Notes under the pieces: model-generated | Told to the model about the DNA's origin: nothing | Seen by the model: only the letters and a program-made list of their open reading frames with translations | The model's database searches: none | Shown: positions 33,257 to 42,582 of the stretch, one piece after another | How positions within the stretch are numbered: the stretch's first letter is position 1 | Layout: each line of letters begins with the position of its first letter | Source of the DNA: DATKXU01 sp035528905 | Lineage (GTDB): Bacteria > Armatimonadota > UBA5829 > DTJY01 | DNA: 64,000 nt | Direction of reading: 5' to 3' | Assembly: GCA_035528905.1 (NCBI GenBank) | Contig: DATKXU010000002.1 | Location: 28,687 to 92,686, forward strand | Made by a program: the position numbers and the translations under genes

Positions 33257-35182
33257 ATGCGAACGAAGCTTTTGATTCCAGGTAGTCTGCTCCTGTTCTC
33301 CGCGATTCTGTGCCCTGCAGCATGCGACAGAGGTGTGGGGAGCATTGAGTTATCGGCGAATCCCAGCGCTATCCTTGCGGATGGTAAGAGCGTGTGTACC
33401 GTAACGGTTCAGGTCAGGGATAGAGAGGGAAGATTCGTCGCCGATGGCACAGAAGTGCGCGTCTCTGCATCGCTCGGCGTTATCGAAGAGTCCGGGTTGA
33501 CCTCCGCTGGGGTCGCCCGGGTGAAGCTCGTGAGCGCGGATATTCCAGGCACCTGCGTGGTCACAGCTACCTGGGTCGAGGGACAAGCTGTAGCGCAGAT
33601 CAACGTAGAATTCGGGGACGCCCCGTCTCTGCCTCAGGGCCCAGACTACTTGACAGTGACTGCGGACAAGTATCTTGCCTACAGCGTGGACTACAAAGTG
33701 CTGGAAGCGCTGGGGAATGTGCGCATTCGTTGCCGCACACTGGATCTCGCGGCGGAGGAGGCTCAGATCAATCTTGAGCGGGGCAGGGTGGTTGCTAGAG
33801 GTGAGGGCCGAGCAAGCCCTATCCGCATCCGCACGACCGGCGGCGACGTGGTGGGGGACATGTTCGCTTGTGACCTGTCGGGGTCGGAGGGATTGCTTCT
33901 GTCGGCGGAGCGTGGCCGCGTTCAGAAGGTGAACGTCTCGAAGAGCATACCTGAGATCAGCGACCAAGAAGCTTCCTATATGCCCGAGGATATGAGCCTG
34001 CACGATCTCTCGGACAGCTCGATATTGGTGAAGGCCCGCGAGGCCACGGTCTTTCCGAACCAGAAGATTCAGTTCAAGAGGGCCAGCGTCTACGTTGATG
34101 GTAAGCGCGTGGTCTCCCTGCCGCTGTATGTGCTGTGGCTGACAGGCGCCGGGCCTGAGGAAGGACAATATGTCGGCTACAGCACCGGCGGTGTGACCCT
34201 TAACCTCCCTGTCTACTACTCGCTGAGTTCGTCGTCCAGCGGGGCGCTGTTGGTGAGGCACGGCGACAGTACGGGCTGGGGCGACTACGGCCAGAAACCT
34301 GGATGGTTCGTTGATCTGCGCCAGAAGTATTCTACAGAGCGTTCTGACGGTTCGCTCCTGCTCAGCCAGGTCACGAGGGCTGACTGGGGAGCCCACTTTT
34401 ATCACAGCCAGGATTTGGGGAGGCAGACTCGCGGCTATGTCTACATGGATTACCCTTCCCATAGGGACTTCTTCGGCAGCGTCAGCATCAACAAATCGTT
34501 CGAGGCGTTTGACGTTGGCTTAAGTCTGGACAGGAGCGACCTGCAAGAAGGCGAAGACTCGACGAACGCCGACATCTTCATCCAGATGCGTGCAAGGCCG
34601 CTTGGCAAGTCACCGTTCCGATATACGCTCTCGACTAGGTCAGCATACTCTACATATTCCGACATGAGGTACGAGGTAAAGGGCAACGTCTACTCCTCGC
34701 CGATTCGTCTGGCTGACAAGCTCTCGCTCAGGACTTCGCTCGGGCTCGGCTACCTGTGGGGCAGCCGGATATCCGGGCTGTCTACGTTGGGAGCGGCCGT
34801 CTTGGAATGGAGGATCTCCGAGTACAGTGGTTTTGGTCTCAGCTACCGATTTGCCGATAGAGCCAGTGTGTACACGTCGTACGCGGGCAAGCAAACCCTA
34901 TCGGCGACCTGCGTCCTTAGCGATGGGAAGAAATGGCGGGCTTCCATCTATGCCATAAAGGGGCTGGACTATCCGACGGCCAACGTGTTCGGTGATCTCA
35001 CGTTCCGTTTGAGTCCAGACTGGCGATTCACAGTAAGCTCCACGTTCAATGAGATAGTCGGCCGGTCATATAGAGACCTCGAGCTCTCTGTAGGGAAGAT
35101 GGTCGGCAGCCGGGAGCTGATCGCTGTGTGGTCGCAGTCGCAGAGAAAGATCATGTTCGAGTTGGGCTCCGGCGGCTTTTAG
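33257..35182 (+). CDS. LptA/LptD-like outer-membrane protein with N-terminal Ig-like domain
   Basis: 641 residues. An N-terminal export signal (LLIPGSLLLFSAILCPAAC) ends in a Cys that may or may not be a lipobox. Residues about 27-120 look like an invasin-type Big domain (IELSANPSAILADGKS, VQVRDREGRFVADGTEV). Residues about 130-270 resemble the OstA/LptA fold (LTVTADKYLAYSVDYKVLEA, then REATVFPNQKIQFKRASVY). The C-terminal 340 residues alternate polar and aromatic residues as in a beta-barrel and end in Phe, the usual BAM recognition residue. Likely an LPS-transport or other outer-membrane assembly protein. No ribosome binding site is present, and the ATG lies almost at the predicted transcription start. 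It lies just downstream of the surface operon. Confidence 0.75.
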   Translation: MRTKLLIPGSLLLFSAILCPAACDRGVGSIELSANPSAILADGKSVCTVTVQVRDREGRFVADGTEVRVSASLGVIEESGLTSAGVARVKLVSADIPGTCVVTATWVEGQAVAQINVEFGDAPSLPQGPDYLTVTADKYLAYSVDYKVLEALGNVRIRCRTLDLAAEEAQINLERGRVVARGEGRASPIRIRTTGGDVVGDMFACDLSGSEGLLLSAERGRVQKVNVSKSIPEISDQEASYMPEDMSLHDLSDSSILVKAREATVFPNQKIQFKRASVYVDGKRVVSLPLYVLWLTGAGPEEGQYVGYSTGGVTLNLPVYYSLSSSSSGALLVRHGDSTGWGDYGQKPGWFVDLRQKYSTERSDGSLLLSQVTRADWGAHFYHSQDLGRQTRGYVYMDYPSHRDFFGSVSINKSFEAFDVGLSLDRSDLQEGEDSTNADIFIQMRARPLGKSPFRYTLSTRSAYSTYSDMRYEVKGNVYSSPIRLADKLSLRTSLGLGYLWGSRISGLSTLGAAVLEWRISEYSGFGLSYRFADRASVYTSYAGKQTLSATCVLSDGKKWRASIYAIKGLDYPTANVFGDLTFRLSPDWRFTVSSTFNEIVGRSYRDLELSVGKMVGSRELIAVWSQSQRKIMFELGSGGF

Positions 35183-35190
35183 TGTAAAAT
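35162..35190 (+). promoter_or_regulatory. Promoter of uvrB
   Basis: TTGGGC (35162-35167), a 17-base spacer and TAAAAT (35185-35190), overlapping the last codons of the upstream gene. No LexA box of known type was recognised. Confidence 0.55.
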
Positions 35191-35266
35191 AGGTGAAGCA
35201 AGTCTGCGCACAGCGGCGAACGCATGTGCGATTGAGCAGTAGCGTTATCATGGACTGGGAAGAGAC

Positions 35267-37252
35267 GTGGACGAGTTCAAACTGATCTCGGATTTCAAAC
35301 CCAAGGGCGATCAACCCAAGGCTGTAGCACAACTAGTCGAGGGGGTCGATGCCGGATATCGGTTTCAGACGCTTCTGGGCGTGACCGGCTCCGGCAAGAC
35401 CTTCACGATGGCAAACGTCATCCAGGCGGTGCAGAAGCCTGCGCTCGTGATCGCCCACAACAAGACGCTGGCGGCACAGCTATGCGGCGAGTTCCGCGAG
35501 TTCTTTCCGCAAAACGCGGTGGAGTACTTCGTCAGCTACTACGACTACTACCAGCCGGAAGCGTATATTCCCCGGACAGATACTTACATCGAGAAGGACA
35601 CCTCAATCAACGACGAGATAGATCGCCTTCGCCACTCCGCGACTCAGGCGGTGCTGGAGCGGCGTGATGCCGTTGTTGTGGCAAGCGTCTCCTGCATTTA
35701 TGGACTCGGTTCGCCCGCAGAGTACAGGCGGATCGTTCTGAGCTTTACTGAAGGTGAGACATACGACCGCGAGGAGGTTCTGCGCAGGCTGATTGACATG
35801 CAGTTCGGTCGGAATGATGTCGCGCTCCAGAGAGCTACATTCCGCGTCAAGGGCGACATCCTGGAGATTCAGCCGGCGGATGAGGAGATAGTCATACGCA
35901 TCGAATTCTTCGGCGACACAGTCGAGCGGATCGCGGTGGTGGATCCGCTTACAGGCGAGGTATTGAGCCGACAGGAGGAACTTACGGTCTATCCAGGCAG
36001 TCACTACGTCACGTCTCCGGCAACGATGGAGCGCGGCCTGACCGAGATCGAGTGCGAGCTTCAGGAGCGCGTCGAGTACTTCCAGCGGCACGGGAAGCTG
36101 CTTGAAGCGCAAAGGATCGAGCAGCGGACAAAGTACGACATGGAGATGATGCGCGAGATCGGCTACTGCTCCGGCATCGAGAACTACTCGCGAATCCTGG
36201 ACGGCCGTGCTCCCGGTGAACCGCCATTCTGCCTGCTGGACTATTTCCCGGACGATTTTCTCATCATCATAGACGAGTCGCACCAAACAATCCCGCAACT
36301 CCACGCTATGTACGCCGGCGACAGGTCGCGCAAGGAGACATTGGTGGAGTTCGGCTTCAGGCTGCCGTCCGCTCTGGATAACCGCCCGCTTCGCTTTGAG
36401 GAGTTCATGGAGCGCATCAACCAGGTGGTGTTCGTCTCCGCGACGCCGGGTCCTTACGAGCTTGCCCACAGCAGCCAGGTTGCAGAGCAGATAATCCGCC
36501 CGACTGGATTGGTTGATCCGGAGGTGGAGATACGTCCACCGCAGGGCCAGATAGACGACTTGATCAACGAGATAAAGCAGCGAACCGAGAAGGGCGACCG
36601 CGTGCTGGTCACCACGTTGACGAAGAAGATGGCGGAGGACTTGACCGAATACCTTGCCGACTTGGGCATCAAGGTGCAGTACCTGCACTCGGAGATTCAC
36701 ACCCTCGACCGGAACGAAATCCTCCGCGATCTGAGGCTCGGCGTCTACGACGTGGTCGTGGGCATAAACCTCCTGCGCGAAGGGCTGGACCTGCCTGAAG
36801 TCTCGCTTGTCGCTATTCTCGACGCCGACAAGGAGGGCTTCCTGCGCTCGGAGACGGCGCTGATTCAGACGATCGGCCGCGCCGCACGCCACATTGACGG
36901 CAAAGTCCTCATGTACGCGGAGGATACGACCGGCTCGATGCACCGGGCGATCGAGGAGACCAACAGGCGCCGCCGGCTCCAAAGGGAGTTCAATGAGCAG
37001 CATGGCATCAAGCCCGCCTCCATTCAGAAGGCTGTGCGCGATGTCATCGAAGCCAAGAAGGTTGCTGAAAGCAAGAGCTACTACCGTGTACGCCCGTCGC
37101 CCGACGAAAACACGCCACTGGACCAGCTCATGTTCGTGCTCGCCGACCTTGAGAAGGAGATGAAACGCGCGGCCAAGGACCTCGACTTCGAGCACGCCGC
37201 CGAGGTAAGGGACGAGATCATCCGCCTCAAGAAGCTCCTGCCGACGAAGTAG
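35267..37252 (+). CDS. uvrB: Excinuclease ABC subunit B
   Basis: UvrB is the damage-verifying helicase-like subunit of nucleotide excision repair. At 661 residues it is full length. The Walker A motif is GVTGSGKTFTMANVI. The beta-hairpin region is YYDYYQPEAYIPRTDTYIEK. Helicase motifs include IIDESHQT, FVSATPGPYE, and the C-terminal LLREGLDLPEVSLVAILDAD with QTIGRAARH. The closing UVR motif (LEKEMKRAAKDLDFEHAAEV) binds UvrC. The start is GTG at 35267, with a weak GGGAAGAG site. It stands before uvrA and uvrC, an all-repair cluster. Confidence 0.98.
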   Translation: MDEFKLISDFKPKGDQPKAVAQLVEGVDAGYRFQTLLGVTGSGKTFTMANVIQAVQKPALVIAHNKTLAAQLCGEFREFFPQNAVEYFVSYYDYYQPEAYIPRTDTYIEKDTSINDEIDRLRHSATQAVLERRDAVVVASVSCIYGLGSPAEYRRIVLSFTEGETYDREEVLRRLIDMQFGRNDVALQRATFRVKGDILEIQPADEEIVIRIEFFGDTVERIAVVDPLTGEVLSRQEELTVYPGSHYVTSPATMERGLTEIECELQERVEYFQRHGKLLEAQRIEQRTKYDMEMMREIGYCSGIENYSRILDGRAPGEPPFCLLDYFPDDFLIIIDESHQTIPQLHAMYAGDRSRKETLVEFGFRLPSALDNRPLRFEEFMERINQVVFVSATPGPYELAHSSQVAEQIIRPTGLVDPEVEIRPPQGQIDDLINEIKQRTEKGDRVLVTTLTKKMAEDLTEYLADLGIKVQYLHSEIHTLDRNEILRDLRLGVYDVVVGINLLREGLDLPEVSLVAILDADKEGFLRSETALIQTIGRAARHIDGKVLMYAEDTTGSMHRAIEETNRRRRLQREFNEQHGIKPASIQKAVRDVIEAKKVAESKSYYRVRPSPDENTPLDQLMFVLADLEKEMKRAAKDLDFEHAAEVRDEIIRLKKLLPTK

Positions 37253-37401
37253 GGGAGGGCGAAGCTCCTGCTGAGCCGTGCCTTCGTACACAGGGATGCA
37301 CAGGATGGACAGGATAAATCCGGGACTAGCAGCCAACCCTTATGGAGTGCTGGTGGCATGCCTGCCCCGAAGTAAGCGGGAACACCGCTTCGCCCTCCCC
37401 T
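37251..37401. repeat. MITE-like element with 15-bp terminal inverted repeats
   Basis: AGGGGAGGGCGAAGC (37251-37265) and GCTTCGCCCTCCCCT (37387-37401) are perfect inverted repeats enclosing a 151-base unit that begins within the uvrB stop codon. The left end continues to make a 26-base match, inverted, with 45079-45104. The inside contains words such as CACAGGATGGACAGGAT and CCCCGAAGTAAGCGGGA (37371-37387), related to the insert in the tRNA copy at 4938. No coding frame. Confidence 0.7.
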
Positions 37402-37438
37402 CTGTGCCTCCGTGGTGCAAATCCGGCCCTGAATTCTG

Positions 37439-37467
37439 TTGACCAGTGTCACGATTCCTGATAGAAT
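37439..37467 (+). promoter_or_regulatory. Promoter of uvrA
   Basis: TTGACC (37439-37444), a 17-base spacer and TAGAAT (37462-37467), about 60 bases before ATG 37528. Confidence 0.7.
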
Positions 37468-37527
37468 TTAATTTCGCGGAGTACAGAATTCCGCCGCAAA
37501 CTTATGCACAGGGATGGTCGTCCGAGC

Positions 37528-40386
37528 ATGGGAGCCGATAGCATAGTCATCCGCGGAGCGCGGCAGCACAACCTCAAGAATATTGACCTCGAAATCCCCA
37601 GGGACAAGTTCGTCGTCATCACGGGCATCTCCGGGTCGGGGAAGTCGTCGCTTGCGTTCGACACTATCTACGCAGAGGGCCAGCGGCGCTATGTCGAGTC
37701 GCTGAGCGCCTATGCCAGGCAGTTCCTCGGCCAGATGGACAAGCCGGATGTGGACTACATCGAGGGGCTTTCGCCCGCCGTCTCCATTGACCAGAGATCC
37801 ACGACCAAGAATCCGCGTTCCACTGTCGGCACGGTCACAGAGATCTACGACTACCTCCGGCTCTTGTTTGCCAGGGTGGGGCATCCGCACTGCCCTCGGT
37901 GCGGCCGCGAGATCAGCCAGCAGACGGTGCAGCAGATGGTAGACGCCGTGATGTCCCTCCCCGGGGATACGAAGTTCCAGGTTCTCGCGCCGGTGGTTCG
38001 GGGCCGTAAGGGCGAGTACAGGCAGGTCTTCGAGGACATTCGGAAGGAAGGGTACGTCAGAGTCCGCGTAGACGGCCACACATATGAGGTAACGGACGAC
38101 ATCGAGCTGGACAGGTACAAGCAGCATTGGATTGATGTCGTCGTGGATCGTCTCGTGGTCAAGCCAGGCATTGAGAAGCGGCTCGCCGACTCGCTGGAAG
38201 CGGCGCTTAAAATGGGCAAGGGCGTCGTGGGCATTGACATCATCGGCGGCGAGCAGCTCCTCTTCTCCGAGCAATTCGCCTGCTCGGAGTGCGGCATCAG
38301 CATCGAGGAGATAGCCCCAAGGAATTTCTCGTTCAACAGCCCATACGGCGCGTGTCCGGACTGCCACGGCCTCGGCACGCATACGGAACTCGACCCGGCG
38401 CTGATTCTCCCGGACTGGAACCTCTCTATTGAGGATGGAGCGATTGCTCCTCTCTCACGCGCCACGGGCGACTATTTCCACGGCCTCCTCAGAGGAGTGA
38501 GTGAGAAATACAGGTTTTCTACGAGCACCCCGATCAGGGATTTGACCGACGAGCAAAGGAGCGCGCTTCTGTACGGCGCGGACGGCCCGATAGACGTCAC
38601 ATTCAGAAACCGCTACGGGCGCATGCGGCATTTTTACACAACATTCGACGGCATAGTGGCCATCCTGAACCAAAGGCACGCGGAAACACACTCGCAGATG
38701 GTGCGCGAAGAGACCGAGAAGTACATGTCCACGGGGAAATGCCCCGCGTGCGACGGCCAGCGCCTCCGCCCGGAGAGCCTGGCTGTCACGATCAGCGGGT
38801 TGAATGTCTCGCACGTAGCGGACTTCTCGGTGCAGCAGGCATACGACTTCTTCGACACCCTGAGGCTGAGCGAGCGCGAATACACCATCGCGCGCCAGGC
38901 GATCAAGGAGATCAAGACGAGGCTCGGCTTCCTCACGAACGTGGGCTTGAGCTACCTGACCCTCGATCGGCGGGCGGCAACCCTGGCGGGAGGCGAGGCC
39001 CAGAGAATACGCCTGGCAACCCAGATCGGCTCCGGCCTCATGGGAGTAATATACATCCTCGATGAGCCGAGCATCGGCCTTCACCAGAAAGACAACCGAA
39101 AACTCATAGACACCCTTCTCAAGCTCCGCGACCTGGGCAACACGATCATCGTCGTGGAGCATGATGAAGAGACAATCCGCTCGGCGGACCACATCATTGA
39201 CCTGGGCCCCGGCGCAGGAGAGCATGGCGGGAGAGTCGTCGTCGCAGGAACGCTTGAAGATGTCATAAACGCGAAGAACTGCCTGACCGGCGACTACCTG
39301 ACTGGACGGGAGTCAATACCTGTGCCGGGAAGGCGTCGCGAGGCGAACGGTCAGTTCATGGAGCTGCGAGGCGCGCGCGAGCACAATCTGAAGAACATCA
39401 ATGTCCAATTTCCGCTTGGGATGTTCATATGCGTGACGGGTGTATCCGGCTCAGGCAAGAGCACGCTCGTTCAGGAGACACTGTTCCCGCGGCTGATGTA
39501 CCGCCTGCACGGGACGCACGCCGCCTGGGGTGACCACGACGAGATAATCGGCATCGAGCACATAGATAAGGTCATAGACATTGATCAGTCGCCGATCGGG
39601 AGGACGCCGAGGTCGAACCCCGCTACGTACACAGGCACTTTCGACATCATCCGCGATCTCTTTGCGAGCACTCCCGATGCAAGAGTGAGGGGTTACAAGC
39701 CCGGAAGGTTCAGCTTCAACGTGAAGGGCGGGCGATGCGAGGCATGCCGCGGCGACGGCATCATCAAGATAGAGATGCACTTCCTGCCGGATGTCTATGT
39801 CCCGTGTGAGGTCTGCAAGGGAAAACGGTACAACCGCGAGACCCTGGAGATCAAATACAAGGCGAAGAACATCGCCGATGTGCTGGATATGACCGTCGGG
39901 ACCGCGCTGGAGTTCTTCAAGAACATACCGGCGATCATGCGGCGGCTTCAGACGATACACGACGTGGGGCTGGATTACATAAAGCTGGGCCAGCCAGCCA
40001 CAACGTTGTCCGGCGGCGAGGCACAGAGGGTGAAGCTCGCAACCGAGCTCGCTAAGAGAGGCACAGGAAGGACCGTCTACATCCTAGACGAGCCGACGAC
40101 CGGCCTGCACTTCGCGGATATTCGAAAGCTGCTCGACGTATTGAACAGACTGACGGACGCCGGGAACACGGTCATCGTGATAGAGCACAACCTGGAGGTC
40201 ATCAAGACCGCCGATTACATAATTGATCTCGGCCCCGAAGGCGGTGACGAAGGCGGCCGCGTGATAGCGACGGGAACTCCCGAGGAGGTCGCCCAGGTCG
40301 CCAACTCGTACACAGGACAGTTCCTGCGCCGGATGCTCCCGCAGTACGCAGAAGCACGAAGGGAGAGAAAGGCGGCTGTGGTGTAG
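37528..40386 (+). CDS. uvrA: Excinuclease ABC subunit A
   Basis: UvrA is the ABC-type ATPase dimer that finds DNA damage and loads UvrB. 952 residues from ATG 37528; ATG 37504 would add MHRDGRPS, outside the family similarity. Neither has a strong ribosome site. RGARQHNLKNIDLEIPRDK and two Walker A motifs (GISGSGKSSLAF, GVSGSGKSTLV) are present. So are zinc-finger Cys pairs CPRCG, CSECG/CPDCHG, CPACDG, CEACRGDG and CEVCKG, and two ABC signatures (LAGGEAQRIRLA, LSGGEAQRVKLA). All catalytic parts are intact. Confidence 0.98.
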   Translation: MGADSIVIRGARQHNLKNIDLEIPRDKFVVITGISGSGKSSLAFDTIYAEGQRRYVESLSAYARQFLGQMDKPDVDYIEGLSPAVSIDQRSTTKNPRSTVGTVTEIYDYLRLLFARVGHPHCPRCGREISQQTVQQMVDAVMSLPGDTKFQVLAPVVRGRKGEYRQVFEDIRKEGYVRVRVDGHTYEVTDDIELDRYKQHWIDVVVDRLVVKPGIEKRLADSLEAALKMGKGVVGIDIIGGEQLLFSEQFACSECGISIEEIAPRNFSFNSPYGACPDCHGLGTHTELDPALILPDWNLSIEDGAIAPLSRATGDYFHGLLRGVSEKYRFSTSTPIRDLTDEQRSALLYGADGPIDVTFRNRYGRMRHFYTTFDGIVAILNQRHAETHSQMVREETEKYMSTGKCPACDGQRLRPESLAVTISGLNVSHVADFSVQQAYDFFDTLRLSEREYTIARQAIKEIKTRLGFLTNVGLSYLTLDRRAATLAGGEAQRIRLATQIGSGLMGVIYILDEPSIGLHQKDNRKLIDTLLKLRDLGNTIIVVEHDEETIRSADHIIDLGPGAGEHGGRVVVAGTLEDVINAKNCLTGDYLTGRESIPVPGRRREANGQFMELRGAREHNLKNINVQFPLGMFICVTGVSGSGKSTLVQETLFPRLMYRLHGTHAAWGDHDEIIGIEHIDKVIDIDQSPIGRTPRSNPATYTGTFDIIRDLFASTPDARVRGYKPGRFSFNVKGGRCEACRGDGIIKIEMHFLPDVYVPCEVCKGKRYNRETLEIKYKAKNIADVLDMTVGTALEFFKNIPAIMRRLQTIHDVGLDYIKLGQPATTLSGGEAQRVKLATELAKRGTGRTVYILDEPTTGLHFADIRKLLDVLNRLTDAGNTVIVIEHNLEVIKTADYIIDLGPEGGDEGGRVIATGTPEEVAQVANSYTGQFLRRMLPQYAEARRERKAAVV

Positions 40387-40460
40387 GCCGCACGGGATAA
40401 AGTTGTTTTGCTGGGGTGAGGGCTAGAACCCACACTATAACTTAAACCCGAGACACGATC

Positions 40461-42299
40461 ATGGAAGCAGCGCTTCGAGAAAAGCTCAAGCATCTGCCCG
40501 ATAAGCCGGGCGTATATATGATGAAAGACGTGCGCGGAGAGGTGCTCTACGTCGGAAAGGCATCCTCTCTGCGCAGTCGGGTCCGCTCGTATTTCCAGAA
40601 GGGGCGAACGCATCAGCCGAAACTGCTGATCATGATGCCTAAGGTGAATGACGTAGACTGGCTTGTGACGGGCAGCGAGCTCGAGGCGCTCATGCTCGAG
40701 TGCAACCTCATCAAGCAGCACCATCCGCGCTACAACGTATGCCTCCGCGATGACAAGCATTACCCATACCTCTGCGTGACAACTTCCGAGCCGTTCCCGC
40801 GCGTCCTGGTAGTCCGCCGCGTCAAGCAGGACGGGAACAGGTATTTCGGCCCTTATGGCGATTCCTCAGCCATGCGGGAGAGTCTGCGGCTTATCAGAAG
40901 GGTCTTCAGGATCAGGGGCTGCAACAAGAAGCTCACTGGGGAGGAGCGCGATCGCCCCTGTCTGAATTTCCACCTCGGCCAGTGCGAATCGCCGTGCTCG
41001 GGCCGGATCGCCCAGGACGCGTATAGGGCATTGGTCCGGGATACGTGTTCCTTCCTGGAAGGGCGGGGAGAATCCCTCGTGGCCTCTCTCGAAAAGGAGA
41101 TGGGGGCGGCGGCCGAGGCGCTTGAGTTCGAGAGAGCAGCCCGCCTTAGGGATCAGACCTGGTCGCTGCGCAAGCTCGTCGAGCGGCAGAAGGCGATCAG
41201 CACCGACCAGACAGACCGGGATATAGTATCCGCCAGCGTCGAGGGCGATTCGGCGTGCGTGCAGTTGCTGTTCGTGCGCTCAGGAAGGCTCATCGGGGAG
41301 GAGCGCTTCTTCCTCGACGGCGTGACCGACGAGGGCGCCGAGGCCGGCCTCGTGGGGTTCATCAAGCAGTACTACCGCGATGCCGCATACGTGCCGAAGG
41401 AAATCCTGGTGTCGCACGCGCTTCCGGAAAGGGCCATCCTGGAGGAGTGGCTGTCGCTCAGGCGGGGATCGAGGGTCAGGCTGATGCACCCGAAGCGCGG
41501 CGTTAAGCGCCGGCTGGTGGATATGGCGATCGAGAATGCTGCACTGGCTGCCGAGCGCGAGCGGAGTCAAGAAGCTGAGGCTGAAGCATGCGCAGACCTG
41601 CAGGCTCTCGCGCAGGCCCTCGGCCTCCCTGAGCCCCCGTCGCGGATCGAGGCGTACGACATCTCGAACATCCAGGGGCGTGAGGCGGTCGGCTCGATGG
41701 TGGTCTTCCAGCGCGGGCTGCCGGCGAAGTCGCAGTATCGGCGGTTCAAGATTCGTGCGGCCGAGCAGCCGGATGACTATGGGATGATCCGCGAGGTGTT
41801 ACTGCGGAGGCTGGCACGGACTGCTGCCGGCGACCCCAAATTCGCCGCTCTGCCCGATCTTGTCCTGATAGACGGGGGTAGGGGACAGTTGAACGCAGCG
41901 CTGGACGCGCTGCGACCCGTTAGCCGTCAGCAGTTAGCCGCTAGCTCCGAAATCCGAATTGTGTCGTTGGCAAAGCGGCTGGAGGAGATTTACACGCCTG
42001 AATCGAGCAAGCCGCTTCTGCTCCCGTTGGATTCCCCTGCGCTCAGGCTGCTGCAGAGGATACGCGACGAGGCGCACCGCTTCGCCCTGGCCTACCACCG
42101 GAAGCTCCGCGTGAAGGCGGCGAAGAAGTCCGTGCTCGACGGCATCCCCGGAATAGGCGATCAGCGCCGGAAGGCCCTCATCCGCAGGTTCGGCTCCCTC
42201 GCCGGCGTCCGCAGAGCTTCCCTCGAAGAGCTTCTCACCGTCCCCGGCATGACACGGCCGGCTGCAGAGACAGTGTACGAGGCGTTGCATGGGGAGTAG
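40461..42299 (+). CDS. uvrC: Excinuclease ABC subunit C
   Basis: UvrC makes the two incisions in excision repair. 612 residues. The N-terminal GIY-YIG nuclease has KPGVYMMKDVRGEVLYVGKA. The UVR motif is EMGAAAEALEFERAARLRDQ. The RNase H-like nuclease has IEAYDISNIQG and LVLIDGGRGQLNAAL, and the C-terminal HhH pair reads DGIPGIGDQRRKALIRRFG. Odd: just after LNAALDALR the sequence VSRQQLAASS is encoded by a repeat word (41919-41941) that also occurs in the intergenic region near 45157. Here it replaces the usual short linker before LAKRLEEIY, in frame, so the enzyme may still work. Convergent with the gene ending at 42304. Confidence 0.96.
   Translation: MEAALREKLKHLPDKPGVYMMKDVRGEVLYVGKASSLRSRVRSYFQKGRTHQPKLLIMMPKVNDVDWLVTGSELEALMLECNLIKQHHPRYNVCLRDDKHYPYLCVTTSEPFPRVLVVRRVKQDGNRYFGPYGDSSAMRESLRLIRRVFRIRGCNKKLTGEERDRPCLNFHLGQCESPCSGRIAQDAYRALVRDTCSFLEGRGESLVASLEKEMGAAAEALEFERAARLRDQTWSLRKLVERQKAISTDQTDRDIVSASVEGDSACVQLLFVRSGRLIGEERFFLDGVTDEGAEAGLVGFIKQYYRDAAYVPKEILVSHALPERAILEEWLSLRRGSRVRLMHPKRGVKRRLVDMAIENAALAAERERSQEAEAEACADLQALAQALGLPEPPSRIEAYDISNIQGREAVGSMVVFQRGLPAKSQYRRFKIRAAEQPDDYGMIREVLLRRLARTAAGDPKFAALPDLVLIDGGRGQLNAALDALRPVSRQQLAASSEIRIVSLAKRLEEIYTPESSKPLLLPLDSPALRLLQRIRDEAHRFALAYHRKLRVKAAKKSVLDGIPGIGDQRRKALIRRFGSLAGVRRASLEELLTVPGMTRPAAETVYEALHGE
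41919..41941 (+). repeat. Intergenic repeat word embedded in the uvrC coding sequence
   Basis: This 23-base word, built from TTAGCCG and TCAGCAG units, is identical to 45157-45179, where it lies in a non-coding tandem tract. In uvrC it is read in frame as VSRQQLA. Confidence 0.85.
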
Positions 42300-42303
42300 G
42301 GGA

Positions 42304-42564
42304 CTAGCTAAACGTATATCGTCTCCAGGGAATCGCTCGCACAGGCACTGAAGCCAAGAAGTTCACTAGGTCACGCCGACCACAATACGTCGGTGCCCCC
42401 CGACCGTCCTGGGCCATCAGAACAATTGGCATGCCAGGAAAAAGAGGTGCAAACGACCGTGTCGCCTCTCTTGCCAAATGGGAACTCTGGATGATGTGAC
42501 GTTTCACGATCACCACTGCGAATGTGACTCCTTGCTCTCTTACGACCGCGCCGTCAATCTGCAT
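42304..42564 (-). CDS. Small conserved-looking protein, last gene of sigma/ImmA operon
   Basis: 86 residues. ATG at 42564 follows AAGGGGGT with six bases between. It starts 18 bases after the stop of the PD-(D/E)XK-like gene. It begins MQIDGAVVREQGVTFAVVIV and includes VLMAQDGRGAPTYCGR and DLVNFLASVPVRAIPW. The many charged and aromatic residues at regular spacing look like a real folded protein, and I believe similar small proteins are widespread, but I cannot name the family. No membrane segment or signal. Confidence 0.7.
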   Translation of the reverse strand: MQIDGAVVREQGVTFAVVIVKRHIIQSSHLAREATRSFAPLFPGMPIVLMAQDGRGAPTYCGRRDLVNFLASVPVRAIPWRRYTFS

Positions 42565-42582
42565 TTTGTTACCCCCTTATTG

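Noticed and set aside
35603..37336. 577-codon open frame antisense to uvrB
   Set aside because: Codon pattern is the shadow of a certain gene; no ribosome site and no domain. Similar antisense frames under 25235-31450, 20359 and 33257 were left out for the same reason.
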